A DNA stretch of 64,000 bases from Klebsiella oxytoca NBRC 105695 (GCF_001598695.1 NZ_BCZK01000011.1:1-64000), one strand, 5' to 3'. Positions 44,429 to 53,732 are shown, counted from the first letter of the stretch. The notes: generated from the letters alone by a model not told the origin. Program-made: numbers and translations.

Positions 44429-45116
44429 TTCCCAGTAGCGCCGAGGCGCTGCTGCTGCCGTTGAGCAGCGCGGCGGTCTCGCCATCCCAGGCAATCCGTC
44501 CCTCAGCCACGACCACCGACCGCGGCGCGATACGCGCAGCATCTTCCACGCTGTGCGAGACCATTAACAGCGTCAGCTGCTGTTGCCGGCAGATGTCGGC
44601 AACCAGGGTCAGCATCTCCTGACGCAGCGCGGGATCGAGCGCGGAGAAGGGCTCATCCAGCAGCAGTACCGGCTGCTGGCGTACCAGACAGCGCGCCAGC
44701 GCCGCACGCTGACGCTGGCCGCCGGAAAGCTCGCCCGGCAGCCGCTCTAACAAGGCGTCGATTCCCATCTGCCCGGCAATGGCCTGCAGGCGGGCGATCT
44801 GCGTCGCGTTCAGCTTGAGCCCCGGATGCATTCCCAGAGCAATGTTCTGGCGGATGGTGAGATGGTTAAACAGATTATTTTCCTGAAACAGCATCGATAC
44901 CGGGCGACGCGCGGGCGGCGTGTAGGTATGGGGCTGACCATCGATCTCGATACTGCCGCTGGCAGGCGGCAGAAAACCGGCAATCAGGTTCAGCAGCGTA
45001 CTTTTCCCGGCGCCGCTGGGACCAAGAACCGCAATGCGCTCACCGCGTTCGACGGCAAGCGTGAAACGCATCGGCAGATGCTGATAAAGCCAGGTCACAT
45101 CATTCAGTTTTAGCAT
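44415..45116 (-). CDS. thiQ: Thiamine ABC transporter ATP-binding protein
   Basis: ThiQ energises uptake of thiamine, TMP and TPP with ThiB and ThiP. I start it at 45116 ([15 protein letters not shown]), giving 233 residues and a 17-base overlap with the thiP end. ABC motifs are intact: Walker [13 protein letters not shown]-loop FQENNLF, signature [12 protein letters not shown], Walker [12 protein letters not shown] and the switch histidine in MVSHS. It is the last gene of thiBPQ, under the upstream TPP riboswitch. Confidence 0.97.
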   Translation of the reverse strand: MLKLNDVTWLYQHLPMRFTLAVERGERIAVLGPSGAGKSTLLNLIAGFLPPASGSIEIDGQPHTYTPPARRPVSMLFQENNLFNHLTIRQNIALGMHPGLKLNATQIARLQAIAGQMGIDALLERLPGELSGGQRQRAALARCLVRQQPVLLLDEPFSALDPALRQEMLTLVADICRQQQLTLLMVSHSVEDAARIAPRSVVVAEGRIAWDGETAALLNGSSSASALLGISAK

Positions 45117-46710
45117 CGCGTCCCGGAAGTTTTTCAATCACGCTAAAGAGTAAAAAGCACAGCAGCAGAAGCAGGAGGGCGGTGACGGCGCCGTCCTGGC
45201 TGCGATAAGAGCCAATTTGCTGATACAGATAAAAGGGCAGAGTACGAAAATCTTCGTTGCCGAACAGCGCTACGACGCCGAAATCGCCAATCGACAGCAC
45301 GCAGGCGAAGGCCAGCGCCTGGGCCAGCGGCCGTTTTAAAGCGCGAAGCTCGACCACCCGGAGGCGGGTAAAGCCGTGCATCCCCAGCGACTCGCAGAGG
45401 GTACCGTAGCGGGCGGCGATATCGCGCATCGGGTTTTCCAGCACCTTAAGCGCGTAGGGGATCGCCATCAGCGCATTGGTGAAAATGACGATGGCGTCGG
45501 CGGATTCCGGCAGGCCCACGCTATTATTGAGCAGCAGGAAGAAACCGGTGGCCAGCACGATGCCCGGCATGGCGAGGATCAGCATGCCGCTCAGCTCAAG
45601 CGCCTGACCGGCGAGAGGGCGACGGCGGGCGCGGAGCTCACGGCTGCTCCACAGCAGCATCATGGTCAGGATGACGCTTAAGAGTCCGGCGGCAAGGGCG
45701 ATACGCAGCGATGTCCACAGCGCCTGCCAAAGCGCGGGCTGCTGCAGCACGCTAAACAGATTACTGTTCAGCCCGTCGCCTATCACCGCCAGCAGCGGCG
45801 GTAGCAGCAGTAAAAGCGCAGCGCCGATCAGCGCCGTGTCGCACAGCCGGCTATATAGCCGGTCGTCGGGATCGCGCCAGCCGCGGATATGACTGGCCCC
45901 GATGGCGAGCGCTTTACTCAGGCGCTGGCTAAGCAACACCAGCCCGAGACAGCAGATCATCTGGATAAGCGCCAGCATCGCCGCGCGCGCCGGGTCGTAG
46001 TCGAAATTGAGAGCCTGGTAAATCGCCAGCTCGATCGTCGTGGCCCGCGGACCTCCGCCCAGCGACAGCACGGTCGCAAAGCTGGCGAAACAGAGCATAA
46101 AGATCAGCGCCGCAACCGGCGGGATTTGCCGCCGCAGCCACGGCCATTCAACCAGCCGGAAAAAGACGTAGCCGCGCATGCCGAGCTGGGCGGCGATTTG
46201 CCGCTGCTCGCCGGGGATATTTTCCAGCGTCTGCAGCAGCAGGCGCGTAGCCATCGGCATATTAAAGAACACGTGCGCCAGCAGGATCCCCTGTAGCCCG
46301 TAGGGCGAGAATTCCCACTGCCAGCCGAACGCGTTGCTTAATTCAGCCAGCCATCCCTGACGACCGTAGACGCTCAGAATACCGAAGACCGCCACCAGTA
46401 CCGGCAGGATTAAGGTCATCGCGCAAAGGCGCAGCAGCAGCGTGCGCCCGGGGAAACGTCGCCGGTACAGAGCGCGGGCGAGGAATATCGCCGGTAGCAC
46501 CGAAAAAAGCGCGGAAAGGAAGGCTTGCAAGAAGGAGAAACGCACCACGTGCCAGAGATAGCCGTCGCTGATAAGCGCTTTCCAGGTGGTCTCCGGGGCG
46601 CTGAACCATAGCGCCAGAAAGGCGGCCAGCGCCACGACGACCAGAACGATGGCCGCCGTGAGTCCCGGCAGGAGCCAGCCGACAGCTAGCGGCTGACGGC
46701 GCGTTGCCAT
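45100..46710 (-). CDS. thiP: Thiamine ABC transporter permease
   Basis: ThiP is the inner-membrane permease for thiamine and its phosphates. At 536 residues it equals E. coli ThiP and comprises two fused permease modules. The first contains [27 protein letters not shown] and the second [30 protein letters not shown]; both are EAA-type loops that contact ThiQ. Around a dozen hydrophobic helices are evident. It overlaps thiB by 25 bases and thiQ by 17, indicating tight coupling. Confidence 0.97.
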   Translation of the reverse strand: MATRRQPLAVGWLLPGLTAAIVLVVVALAAFLALWFSAPETTWKALISDGYLWHVVRFSFLQAFLSALFSVLPAIFLARALYRRRFPGRTLLLRLCAMTLILPVLVAVFGILSVYGRQGWLAELSNAFGWQWEFSPYGLQGILLAHVFFNMPMATRLLLQTLENIPGEQRQIAAQLGMRGYVFFRLVEWPWLRRQIPPVAALIFMLCFASFATVLSLGGGPRATTIELAIYQALNFDYDPARAAMLALIQMICCLGLVLLSQRLSKALAIGASHIRGWRDPDDRLYSRLCDTALIGAALLLLLPPLLAVIGDGLNSNLFSVLQQPALWQALWTSLRIALAAGLLSVILTMMLLWSSRELRARRRPLAGQALELSGMLILAMPGIVLATGFFLLLNNSVGLPESADAIVIFTNALMAIPYALKVLENPMRDIAARYGTLCESLGMHGFTRLRVVELRALKRPLAQALAFACVLSIGDFGVVALFGNEDFRTLPFYLYQQIGSYRSQDGAVTALLLLLLCFLLFSVIEKLPGRDAKTE

Positions 46711-47669
46711 GCGTTAATCCAGTTCTGACGTTCGGCGGCCACCTGTTGCGGTGTAAATTCGAGGGTCGTCTGCGGTTTCATCAGCGCGTCAAAGCCTGGC
46801 GGAAGCGCAACCTGAGTGACCGGATACATCCAGTTGCCGGTGGGGATCGCATTCTGAAAGCCCGGCGATACCATAAATTTGAGGAATTTTTCCGCCAGTT
46901 CCGGCTGCTTGCTGGCCGCGGTGCGGGCGGCGACTTCGACCTGCAAATAGTGTCCTTCAGCGAAGTTTGCCGCGGCGTAGTTATCCTTCTTCTCTTCGAT
47001 AATGTGGTAAGCCGGGGAGGTGGTGTAGCTCAGCACCAGATCGCTTTCGCCTTTCAGGAACAGGCCGTAGGCTTCGCTCCAGCCTTTGGTGACGGTGACG
47101 GTTTTCGCCGCCAGCTTCTGCCAGGCTTCCGGCGCTTTATCGCCGTAGACTTTTTGCATCCACAGCAGCAGGCCCAGACCCGGCGTGCTGGTACGCGGAT
47201 CTTCATAAATCACCCGCCATTTTTGCTCGCCCTCAACCAGCTCTTTCAGGCTCCTGGGCGGATTTTTCAGCTTGTTTTTATCGTAAACAAAGGCGAAATA
47301 GCCGTAATCGAACGGGACGAAGGTGTCGTTGTTCCAGCCGCCGGGTACGTTCACCGCGCTGGCAGGGACGCCGCTTTTGGCGAACAGCTTACTTTGCGAA
47401 GCCGCTTCCAGCAGGTTGTTATCCAGCCCCAGCACTACGTCGGCTTTGCTGTTTTTGCCTTCCATCCGCAGACGATTGAGCAGCGAGACGCCATCTTCCA
47501 GCGCCACGAACTTCAGCTCGCAGCCGCAGTCGGCTTCAAAGGCTTTTTTAACCGCCGGGCCAGGGCCCCAGTCGGCGGAGAATGAGTCGTAGGTATAAAC
47601 GGTGAGCAGCGGTTTGGCAAAAACGGGCGCGGCGGCCAGCGCCAGCAGGGGGAGTAATTTTTTCAACAC
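46686..47669 (-). CDS. thiB: Thiamine-binding periplasmic protein
   Basis: ThiB (TbpA) captures thiamine, TMP and TPP in the periplasm. I place the start at the GTG at 47669 (read as MLKKLLPLLALA), behind a GAGGTG ribosome site. That gives 327 residues, the E. coli length; the longer upstream reading crosses the riboswitch region. A signal peptide of 18 residues (cleavage after APVFA) is followed by LLTVYTYDSF. Binding-site segments DYGYFAFVYDKN, DPRTSTPGLGLLLWMQ and SYTTSPAYH are present. It is the first gene of thiBPQ. Confidence 0.97.
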   Translation of the reverse strand: MLKKLLPLLALAAAPVFAKPLLTVYTYDSFSADWGPGPAVKKAFEADCGCELKFVALEDGVSLLNRLRMEGKNSKADVVLGLDNNLLEAASQSKLFAKSGVPASAVNVPGGWNNDTFVPFDYGYFAFVYDKNKLKNPPRSLKELVEGEQKWRVIYEDPRTSTPGLGLLLWMQKVYGDKAPEAWQKLAAKTVTVTKGWSEAYGLFLKGESDLVLSYTTSPAYHIIEEKKDNYAAANFAEGHYLQVEVAARTAASKQPELAEKFLKFMVSPGFQNAIPTGNWMYPVTQVALPPGFDALMKPQTTLEFTPQQVAAERQNWINAWQRAVSR

Positions 47670-47711
47670 TTTGCACCTCAGAAAAAGGGGGGGCAAAGGA
47701 TTTTGAGAGGG

Positions 47712-47858
47712 CCTCAAATCCCTTCGCCGGCGTTATCCGGATCAGGTTCGACGGGTATTTTCTCAGCCCATACGCTTTATCTTCGGGTTGCTTCCGCGCT
47801 AACCGCGCGTTGAAGCAACTTGAATGAGATTGCGTATGTTTATTAGCACCCCGTTGAG
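47712..47858 (-). ncRNA. sroA: TPP riboswitch (SroA-type leader of thiB)
   Basis: The minus strand carries the THI-box signatures in order: CGGGGTGC near 47850, GGCTGAGA near 47764, ACCTGATCCGGATAA near 47736, and GCCGGCGAAGGGA near 47722. Between the first two, a long extra arm (the P3 region) contains complementary CATACGC/GCGTATG segments. In E. coli this thiB leader accumulates as the SroA RNA. TPP binding should reduce thiBPQ expression. No clear T-run terminator follows, so control of translation start is likelier. Confidence 0.93.
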
Positions 47859-47868
47859 AACGGCAGTT

Positions 47869-47897
47869 AGTGTAATGATTTTGTCAGCGGACTGAAA
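47869..47897 (-). promoter_or_regulatory. Possible thiBPQ promoter
   Basis: On the minus strand TTTCAG (47892-47897) and TACACT (47869-47874) are spaced by 17 bp, about 15 bp before the riboswitch begins. The hexamers are only moderate matches. Confidence 0.4.
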
Positions 47898-47900
47898 GCA

Positions 47901-49556
47901 TTACGGCTCCGGCGGCGCGAACCACGCGGATTTAAAGTCAAACCAGCCGAGCGTGTTCATACGTACGCCGCGCATACTGCGCTGCCCCTGGATCATCAGC
48001 CAGTGGTGAATGAGCGGCACCACGGTTTGATTGGCCAACAGCTGCTGGCTCCAGGTCGCCGGATTCAGCTCACCCGCGCGCCAGCGAGCGGCGTCCTGCT
48101 CCCAGTCGATGGGGATACAATTGCGAATCAGGGGAACTTCATACAGCCAGGCAAACAGGGAGAAATCGATCGGCAGCGTAAAGTTGGCGCTGTTGAGCCA
48201 TACGTCGCTGACCACCTCACCGCGGTGCCACTCCTGATACTCCAGTTCCTGGATCTCCAGCTTAACCTGATGCTCGGCCAGCAGCGTCGCCATGATCCCG
48301 CCCATCACGCGATGCTCGACGTGGTCCTGGTAGTAGGTCAGCCTGACCGTTTCAAGACCGGGCGGTTTTTCACAGGCGTGGCTGCGCGCATGATGCCAGC
48401 GGGGCAGCAGGCCATACGCCGGGAACCAATTGCCCTGATAGTGCTCACCCGCGTGATAGAGCAGATTAGCGGGCTGGAATACATAGCTTAGCCACTGGCG
48501 TACCGCGCTGTTCGCGCCGAGCGGGCTACGGGCATCGAACAGCAGGTAATAACACCCCTCTTCCAGACGGCTTTCCACCGCCTTTTCGCTTTGCGTGGTG
48601 CCCTGTAACGTTAACCCACCGTTGGGCTCTTCGCTGATTTCCGGCAGAACCCAGACGTTCACTTCATCGATCAGCGCCCGGTAGCCGAAATAGTCGTCGA
48701 AGGCGTGAATTTTGAGCTGATTCTGATTATTTCGCACAACCGAGTAAGGCCCTGTCCCCACGGGGATGCTGGAGAAATTCTCCATCGTTCGCCACTCATG
48801 CGGAAGGATCATGGCCGGTACCTGGCTTAACAACCACGGTAGCCAGCGGTCGGGTTGGCTGAGATGAATGTCGAGAGTCCAGGCGGTGGGGGAGTCGATA
48901 CGCTCGATGTGAGAGAAGAGCGGCAGCGCGTTACTGCGCTGCAGGGAGGCGATGACATCCTCCATCTCCAGCTCACGCCCATGGTGAAAATGAATGCCTG
49001 GACGCAGAAAAAAACGCCAGTGGGTCGGCGCGATCTGCTGCCAATGGTGAGCAATATCGGCTTCCAGTTCCCCATTTTCCTCATTTACTCGCGTCAGGGC
49101 GCTAAAAATCTGCCGGGCAATATGGGTTTCCGAGCGGCGCAGCGCGCTGCCGGGCAGCAGATTTTTCATCGGCCGGTAGTAGAGCACGCGCAGGATATGC
49201 CGACCCTGGCGAAAGCTGCGGCCTAAATGGGAAACCAGCATTTGGCGGACGGCGGCTTTATCGCCAACCAGCTGCACCAGCTGATCGATTCTGTCCTGCT
49301 CCAGCAGATCTTCCGCCCTCTGCTGCTGCAGCGCGAGACCGGTATAGAGAAAAGCGAGCCGGGAACGCTTGCCGCGTCCGGCCTCCGCCTCCCAGGTCAG
49401 CCAGCCGCGCGCCTCCATCATGTTGAGTAAGGTACGCATATGACGACGCGAGCAGCTTAGCATCTCTGCCAGTTCATTCAGCGTTGTCTCCTGCGACTTG
49501 CCGTCGCAGCACTGCCACAGGCGGATGAACTGCTGTTGTAAACGACCGGAAGACAT
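47901..49556 (-). CDS. sgrR: Sugar-phosphate stress regulator SgrR
   Basis: SgrR activates sgrS when glucose phosphate or analogues accumulate. The 551-residue protein has an N-terminal winged-helix region ([31 protein letters not shown] is split around residues 20-55). The rest is a domain like the periplasmic solute-binding proteins of family 5 ([30 protein letters not shown]). It is divergent from sgrS across an 87-bp gap to sgrT, the E. coli arrangement. It probably also represses its own promoter. Confidence 0.96.
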   Translation of the reverse strand: MSSGRLQQQFIRLWQCCDGKSQETTLNELAEMLSCSRRHMRTLLNMMEARGWLTWEAEAGRGKRSRLAFLYTGLALQQQRAEDLLEQDRIDQLVQLVGDKAAVRQMLVSHLGRSFRQGRHILRVLYYRPMKNLLPGSALRRSETHIARQIFSALTRVNEENGELEADIAHHWQQIAPTHWRFFLRPGIHFHHGRELEMEDVIASLQRSNALPLFSHIERIDSPTAWTLDIHLSQPDRWLPWLLSQVPAMILPHEWRTMENFSSIPVGTGPYSVVRNNQNQLKIHAFDDYFGYRALIDEVNVWVLPEISEEPNGGLTLQGTTQSEKAVESRLEEGCYYLLFDARSPLGANSAVRQWLSYVFQPANLLYHAGEHYQGNWFPAYGLLPRWHHARSHACEKPPGLETVRLTYYQDHVEHRVMGGIMATLLAEHQVKLEIQELEYQEWHRGEVVSDVWLNSANFTLPIDFSLFAWLYEVPLIRNCIPIDWEQDAARWRAGELNPATWSQQLLANQTVVPLIHHWLMIQGQRSMRGVRMNTLGWFDFKSAWFAPPEP

Positions 49557-49643
49557 AAAAGGGGAACTCCTGATAAAAACTCAGCAATTTATTACTTCCT
49601 ATATTAAGTCAATAATCAACGTCGATGAAGCGAGGAGGTGAAT

Positions 49644-49796
49644 ATGATGGGGTCAACCATTAAACAGTTCTACCAACGCTACTTTTCTGCGACGCAGGAT
49701 GCGTCCTGGCTGGCCCGCCTGATGGCAGGAAGACAGCAGGAAATTCTCGGCGAACTGATGCAGTGGGGAGTTACGTCGCAGGCCTCTGATCATTGA
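49644..49796 (+). CDS. sgrT: Glucose uptake inhibitor SgrT
   Basis: SgrT is the small protein encoded inside SgrS; in E. coli it inhibits the PtsG glucose transporter. Translation from the ATG at 49644, behind GAGGAGGTGA, gives 50 residues. A second ATG at 49647 would give 49. The core KQFYQRYFSAT and the C-terminal GELMQWG match E. coli SgrT (RQFYQHYFTAT, EGLMQWD). A short N-terminal extension (MMGSTI) and a longer tail make it larger than the 43-residue E. coli protein. The reading frame ends before the base-pairing segment of SgrS. Confidence 0.9.
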   Translation: MMGSTIKQFYQRYFSATQDASWLARLMAGRQQEILGELMQWGVTSQASDH

Positions 49797-49830
49797 CTTG
49801 CAGACATCATGTGTGACTGAGTATTGGTGT

Positions 49831-49957
49831 TATACTCGTCGTCTTTCAAGCTGCAGGTGCGTTGGCTGCGCCCGCTCGCCCAGGTCACATAGTTATCTAT
49901 GTTCCCAGGGACTTACGTTCTGGCCGCCTGCCCGCAACTCGAAATCCATAGAGTATA
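49831..49957 (+). repeat. ERIC element inside sgrS
   Basis: This 127-bp stretch has the ERIC length and end structure. It begins TATACTCGTCGTCTTTCAAG and ends with CGCAACTCGAAA ... GAGTATA, with the TATACTC/GAGTATA ends inverted. The inner part has the diagnostic ATCTATGTTCCCAGGGACTTA-like arm. TA dinucleotides lie at both ends, consistent with ERIC insertion at TA. It falls between the SgrS pairing segment and the terminator. Confidence 0.88.
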
Positions 49958-49966
49958 GAATCACCC

Positions 49967-49995
49967 GCCAGCAGAAAACTTCTGCTGGCTTTTTT
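49967..49995 (+). terminator. SgrS terminator
   Basis: GCCAGCAGA (49967-49975) pairs with TCTGCTGGC (49981-49989) across a 5-base loop and is followed by six T residues. It is the same hairpin that ends E. coli SgrS and forms part of its Hfq-binding tail. Confidence 0.9.
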
Positions 49996-50024
49996 CGTTT
50001 TCTTCGCGTGCTTAAGGATATTTC

Positions 50025-51209
50025 ATGCTGTGGTTAATGACGATGGGTCGACGTCTTAACGGCGTTTACGCCGCTTTTATGCTTGTCGCTTTCATGATGG
50101 GAATCGCAGGCGCGCTGCAGGCGCCGACGCTCAGCTTATTTCTCAGCCGCGAAGTGGGCGCGCAGCCTTTCTGGGTAGGGCTATTCTATACGGTTAACGC
50201 CATTGCCGGCATACTGGTCAGCCTGGCGCTGGCTAAGCGCTCCGATAGTCGGGGCGATCGCCGACGGCTGATTATGTTTTGCTGCCTGATGGCGGTGGGA
50301 AACGCGCTGCTGTTTGCTTTTAATCGCCACTATCTGACGCTGATTACCTGCGGGGTTATGCTGGCCTCCGTGGCGAATGCCGCGATGCCGCAGCTTTTTG
50401 CTCTCGCGCGGGAATATGCTGATAGCTCGGCGCGTGAAGTGGTGATGTTCAGTTCGATAATGCGTGCGCAGCTCTCGCTGGCATGGGTTATTGGCCCGCC
50501 GCTGGCCTTTATGCTGGCGCTGAACTACGGCTTCACCACCATGTTTTCGATTGCTGCCGGGATCTTTGTTATTAGCCTGGCGCTGATTGCCTTCAAGCTG
50601 CCCTCGGTCGCCCGCGTTGAACAACCCTCGGAAGGCGCTGAAGTTCTGGTACAGGCCGGAGGATGGCACGATAAAAACGTACGCATGCTGTTTATTGCCT
50701 CGACGCTGATGTGGACCTGCAACACCATGTATATCATTGATATGCCTTTGTGGATCAGTAGCGATCTTGGCCTTCCCGATAGCCTCGCGGGGATTCTGAT
50801 GGGCACCGCCGCCGGGCTGGAGATCCCGGCGATGATCCTGGCGGGCTATTACGTTAAGCGCTGGGGGAAACGCAAGATGATGGTGACTGCGGTGGCGGCG
50901 GGCGTGCTGTTTTATGTCGGTCTGATTCTGTTTCACGACCGCGTGGCGCTGCTGGTGTTACAGTTGTTTAATGCCGTGTTTATCGGCATTGTTGCCGGCA
51001 TTGGCATGCTGTGGTTTCAGGATCTGATGCCCGGACGGGCGGGCGCCGCGACGACGCTGTTTACCAACAGTATCTCTACCGGGGTGATTCTGGCCGGGGT
51101 GATTCAGGGCGCACTGTCGCAAAGCTATGGGCACGCCAGCGTCTACTGGACAATTGCCGCTATCTCGCTGGTGACGCTATTTATGACCAGCCGGGTGAAA
51201 GATATCTGA
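50025..51209 (+). CDS. setA: Sugar efflux transporter SetA
   Basis: SetA is a 394-residue MFS exporter of sugars and glucosides, downstream of sgrS in E. coli and linked to the sugar-phosphate stress response. The E. coli homologue is very similar throughout: MNGVYAAFMLVAF-like start, LSREVGAQPFWVGLFYTVNA, AKRSDSRGDRR loop and GIGMLWFQDLMPGRAGAATTLFTNS. Twelve hydrophobic helices fit. The AAGGA site precedes the ATG at 50025. In E. coli leuD follows directly; here an accessory cluster intervenes. A GC-rich hairpin at 51221-51241 may terminate the gene. Confidence 0.97.
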   Translation: MLWLMTMGRRLNGVYAAFMLVAFMMGIAGALQAPTLSLFLSREVGAQPFWVGLFYTVNAIAGILVSLALAKRSDSRGDRRRLIMFCCLMAVGNALLFAFNRHYLTLITCGVMLASVANAAMPQLFALAREYADSSAREVVMFSSIMRAQLSLAWVIGPPLAFMLALNYGFTTMFSIAAGIFVISLALIAFKLPSVARVEQPSEGAEVLVQAGGWHDKNVRMLFIASTLMWTCNTMYIIDMPLWISSDLGLPDSLAGILMGTAAGLEIPAMILAGYYVKRWGKRKMMVTAVAAGVLFYVGLILFHDRVALLVLQLFNAVFIGIVAGIGMLWFQDLMPGRAGAATTLFTNSISTGVILAGVIQGALSQSYGHASVYWTIAAISLVTLFMTSRVKDI

Positions 51210-51255
51210 TTGTCGTTACCGCCCCGGCTGGCTACCGGGGCAGCGTCCCGGCGGG

Positions 51256-52566
51256 TTATTTCAACACGATTCTTTTTATATCGCCGATAATAAAAATATA
51301 AGCGATAACGCCAATCAGCGCGGTTAATCCGATATAAATCAGCGCGTAGAAAAAATTACCGGTCATGGATATGATGACCCCGATAATTAACGGGGTAATA
51401 ATTGACGCCATATTTGCACAGAAGTTGAAGATCCCCCCGGTGAGTCCGCCCATGTTTTTAGGCGCAATGTCTGAAATAAGCGTCCAGCCGAGTCCAACCA
51501 TGCCCTGACCAAAAAAAGCGATCGACATAATAATAATAACAGCGGTGTTACTCTCGACCCAGTTAGCAATGATGATGCAGCTCGAAAGCAGCAGCCCGGA
51601 AATAATGGGCAGCTTTCTGCTAATATTTACGGAACGGGTTTTCTTTAAGATTTTATCGGATACCCAACCGCCGAAAAAGATACCGATAGCCGCGGCCAGG
51701 AACGGCCAGGAGGCGAAGAAACCCACGTGAAGCCACGGTAAATGGCGTTCGTTAGCCAGATAAGTGGGAAACCAGGTCAGGAAGAAAACCAGCGTGGTGT
51801 TACCGGCAAACTGCCCCAGGCTGGCGCCGATAATCTGTCGGCAGCACAGCAGGCGTTTGGCATCGGGCCAGTTAAACGGGATATTTTCATCGGCGCCAGC
51901 CGTATTTTCTACGCCGATATATTCCAGCTCTGCTTTATTTGCAGTCTTTGACTGATGCGGTTCATGATAAAATTTCCACCACACAAAAGTGAATGCAATG
52001 CCCAAACCGCCGGTCAGGAAAAATAGCGTTCTCCAGCCATGATGCTCCAGAATTAAAAAAAGTAGCGGGGAGAATGCGGCCAGTCCAATATATTCACCGA
52101 CGGTGTAAGTCGCCGTTGCCCGAGCGCGTTCATGCTGGGGAAACCATTTACTCACGACCCGACTATTCACCGGAAAGCAGGGGGCTTCGCTGATGCCTAA
52201 ACCTAATCGCAGCAGCAGCAATGATTTTAAGCCTACGGAAAAGCTTTGTAATAGGGTAAAGGTTGACCAGAAGAAAATAGAAAGCGCGTAAGTTAATTTA
52301 TTACCGAAGCGATCTAAAAACATTCCCCCGGGAATTTGCGCCAGCGCGTAGGTCCAGGCGAAAGCGGAAAAAACGATACCCATCATCGCCGGGTCGATAT
52401 GGATTTCGCTCGTTAACTTAGGTGCAACAATACCTAAAATAGTACGATCGAGATAATTTATCATCGTCCCGATCGATAGTAACATTAAAATTACAATTCG
52501 TGTTTTAGTTCGCTTTTGCGTGGCCGACGGCAAAATCGGCCGTTCCTGAGCATTGAGTGTCCTCAT
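51256..52566 (-). CDS. MFS transporter, anion:cation symporter type
   Basis: This 436-residue major facilitator resembles the ACS group (glucarate, galactonate, hexuronate and phthalate-type importers). It has INYLDRTILGIVAPKL in the first helix region and GGMFLDRFGNK in the loop 2-3 motif. RLGLGISEAPCFPVNSRVVSKWFP with EARARATA-like ERARATA follows helix 4. The gene is divergent from a LysR gene 231 bp away and has an AAGGA ribosome site. Its neighbours encode dehydroquinate and shikimate enzymes, so a hydroaromatic acid is a plausible substrate; this is inferred from context. Its A+T content is higher than that of the backbone genes. Confidence 0.88.
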   Translation of the reverse strand: MRTLNAQERPILPSATQKRTKTRIVILMLLSIGTMINYLDRTILGIVAPKLTSEIHIDPAMMGIVFSAFAWTYALAQIPGGMFLDRFGNKLTYALSIFFWSTFTLLQSFSVGLKSLLLLRLGLGISEAPCFPVNSRVVSKWFPQHERARATATYTVGEYIGLAAFSPLLFLILEHHGWRTLFFLTGGLGIAFTFVWWKFYHEPHQSKTANKAELEYIGVENTAGADENIPFNWPDAKRLLCCRQIIGASLGQFAGNTTLVFFLTWFPTYLANERHLPWLHVGFFASWPFLAAAIGIFFGGWVSDKILKKTRSVNISRKLPIISGLLLSSCIIIANWVESNTAVIIIMSIAFFGQGMVGLGWTLISDIAPKNMGGLTGGIFNFCANMASIITPLIIGVIISMTGNFFYALIYIGLTALIGVIAYIFIIGDIKRIVLK

Positions 52567-52797
52567 AGAGAGTTCCTTTAAAGTTTAAAATATTTTTGCA
52601 TGTATTTATGCATGCAGAAATACTCTGCTTAAGTATTGACTCTATCGATGATTGGTCATGCCTTGTTACCCCTTGAACGAAATGGTAAAACAATATTTGA
52701 TATGACTCCGATATTTCTCCTTTCCGGCTCATCATAGATAGCTTGTATGGTATATTAAGCACATTAGTTTTATTTTTATATTATACGAGCAAAAATA
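52567..52797. promoter_or_regulatory. MFS/LysR divergent control region with two palindromes
   Basis: The 231-bp gap is A+T-rich and contains two dyads. One is GCTT-N12-AAGC at 52741-52760, close to the LysR gene. The other is TGCAT-N6-ATGCA at 52597-52612, close to the transporter start. LysR proteins usually bind such interrupted dyads (T-N11-A type). No test is available and either may be chance. Confidence 0.4.
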
Positions 52798-53694
52798 ATG
52801 AACCTAAAGCAACTTTATTATTTTAAGCGACTGGCAGAAACTGAGCATTACACTGAAGCTGCCTCCAGCCTTTTTATCACCCAACCGTCCCTCAGCCATG
52901 CCATATCTGAACTGGAGAAAGAGCTGGGAGTGGCGCTATTTGCCAGGAAAGGGCGCAATGTCAAGATTACGCAGAATGGTAGGCGCTTTCTGCCCTACGT
53001 GGAAGACGCGCTGGCCTCGTTAGAAAATGGCCGTATGACGTTGCAAAAAAATAGCGCTGAGAACAAAGAAAATATTCGCATTGCATTTATTTATACCATG
53101 GGCGAATATGTTGTTCCGCAGTTAATTAATAAATATTCGCTGTCACCATCTCGTCACAATGTGACATTTTCTTTTACTCAGGGAACCTCGTTAACCCTTC
53201 TCCAGGAACTGAAAGCCGGAAAAAGCGATCTGGCTATTTGTTCCTATATTGCGGATGAACCGGATATTGACTTTATTCCTATTATTCAACAAGAACTGGT
53301 CGTAGTGACGGCAAAAGATCATCCTCTGGCCAGGCTTTATGAAAATGAAGTCGACCTGGTGGAGACGATCCACTACCCCTATATCTATTTTTCAGAAAAT
53401 AGCGGTCTGCGACCTTTTATTGATAACGTGTTTATGCAGCAAAAACTGGTTCCGGATATTGCCTGCTACGTTGATGAGGATACGGCGATGGCGGGGCTGG
53501 TTAGTATTGATTACGGTATTGCGATTATGCCGAGAATTTCCGCGCTGTCGTATTACAACGTGCATATCCTGACGATCAAAAATGCCATTCCTCCGCGTTA
53601 TATCTATCTGGCGACCATGAAGGAGCGGGTACTTTCCCCGGCCATTCAGTCATTTAAAGATGTCATTATTAATGACAGCCAAAAAATCAGATAA
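52798..53694 (+). CDS. LysR-family transcriptional regulator
   Basis: This 298-residue protein has the LysR layout: an N-terminal winged helix-turn-helix (MNLKQLYYFKRLAETEHYTEAASSLFITQPSLSHAISELEKELG spans residues 1-44, broken here only for description) and a C-terminal effector-binding domain with two alpha/beta lobes. It belongs to the CynR/CysB-like subset by eye. Divergent from an MFS gene and convergent with the aroD operon, it is the obvious regulator of the cluster. Shikimate or quinate would be candidate inducers by analogy with the Listeria QuiR system; this is inference. Confidence 0.92.
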   Translation: MNLKQLYYFKRLAETEHYTEAASSLFITQPSLSHAISELEKELGVALFARKGRNVKITQNGRRFLPYVEDALASLENGRMTLQKNSAENKENIRIAFIYTMGEYVVPQLINKYSLSPSRHNVTFSFTQGTSLTLLQELKAGKSDLAICSYIADEPDIDFIPIIQQELVVVTAKDHPLARLYENEVDLVETIHYPYIYFSENSGLRPFIDNVFMQQKLVPDIACYVDEDTAMAGLVSIDYGIAIMPRISALSYYNVHILTIKNAIPPRYIYLATMKERVLSPAIQSFKDVIINDSQKIR

Positions 53695-53700
53695 CAAGAT

Positions 53701-53722
53701 GCCCGGAGGGTGACCTCCGGGC
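53701..53722. terminator. Hairpin between convergent LysR gene and aroD
   Basis: GCCCGGAGG (53701-53709) and CCTCCGGGC (53714-53722) form a perfect 9-bp stem with a 4-base loop. It lies in the 38-bp gap and could serve both converging transcripts. No strong T-run follows on either side. Confidence 0.6.
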
Positions 53723-53732
53723 GATGGTTTCA

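Larger units (their letters stand above)
49624..49996 (+). ncRNA. sgrS: SgrS regulatory RNA carrying an ERIC insertion
   Basis: SgrS is an Hfq-dependent RNA that blocks ptsG translation during sugar-phosphate stress. The inferred 5' end GATGAAGCGAGG at 49624 matches the E. coli RNA start; AATAAT (49611-49616) is a plausible -10. The ptsG-pairing segment GTGTGACTGAGTATTGGTGT (49811-49830) is identical to my recollection of E. coli, and the terminator hairpin CCAGCAGA/TCTGCTGG is conserved. Between them sits a 127-bp ERIC element. The RNA would thus be about 370 nt rather than 227. Ends are inferred, not measured. Confidence 0.9.

Noticed and set aside
49798-50037. A 79-codon frame running through the end of sgrS toward setA
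   Set aside because: It spans the SgrS pairing segment, the ERIC element and the terminator, and has no ribosome site.
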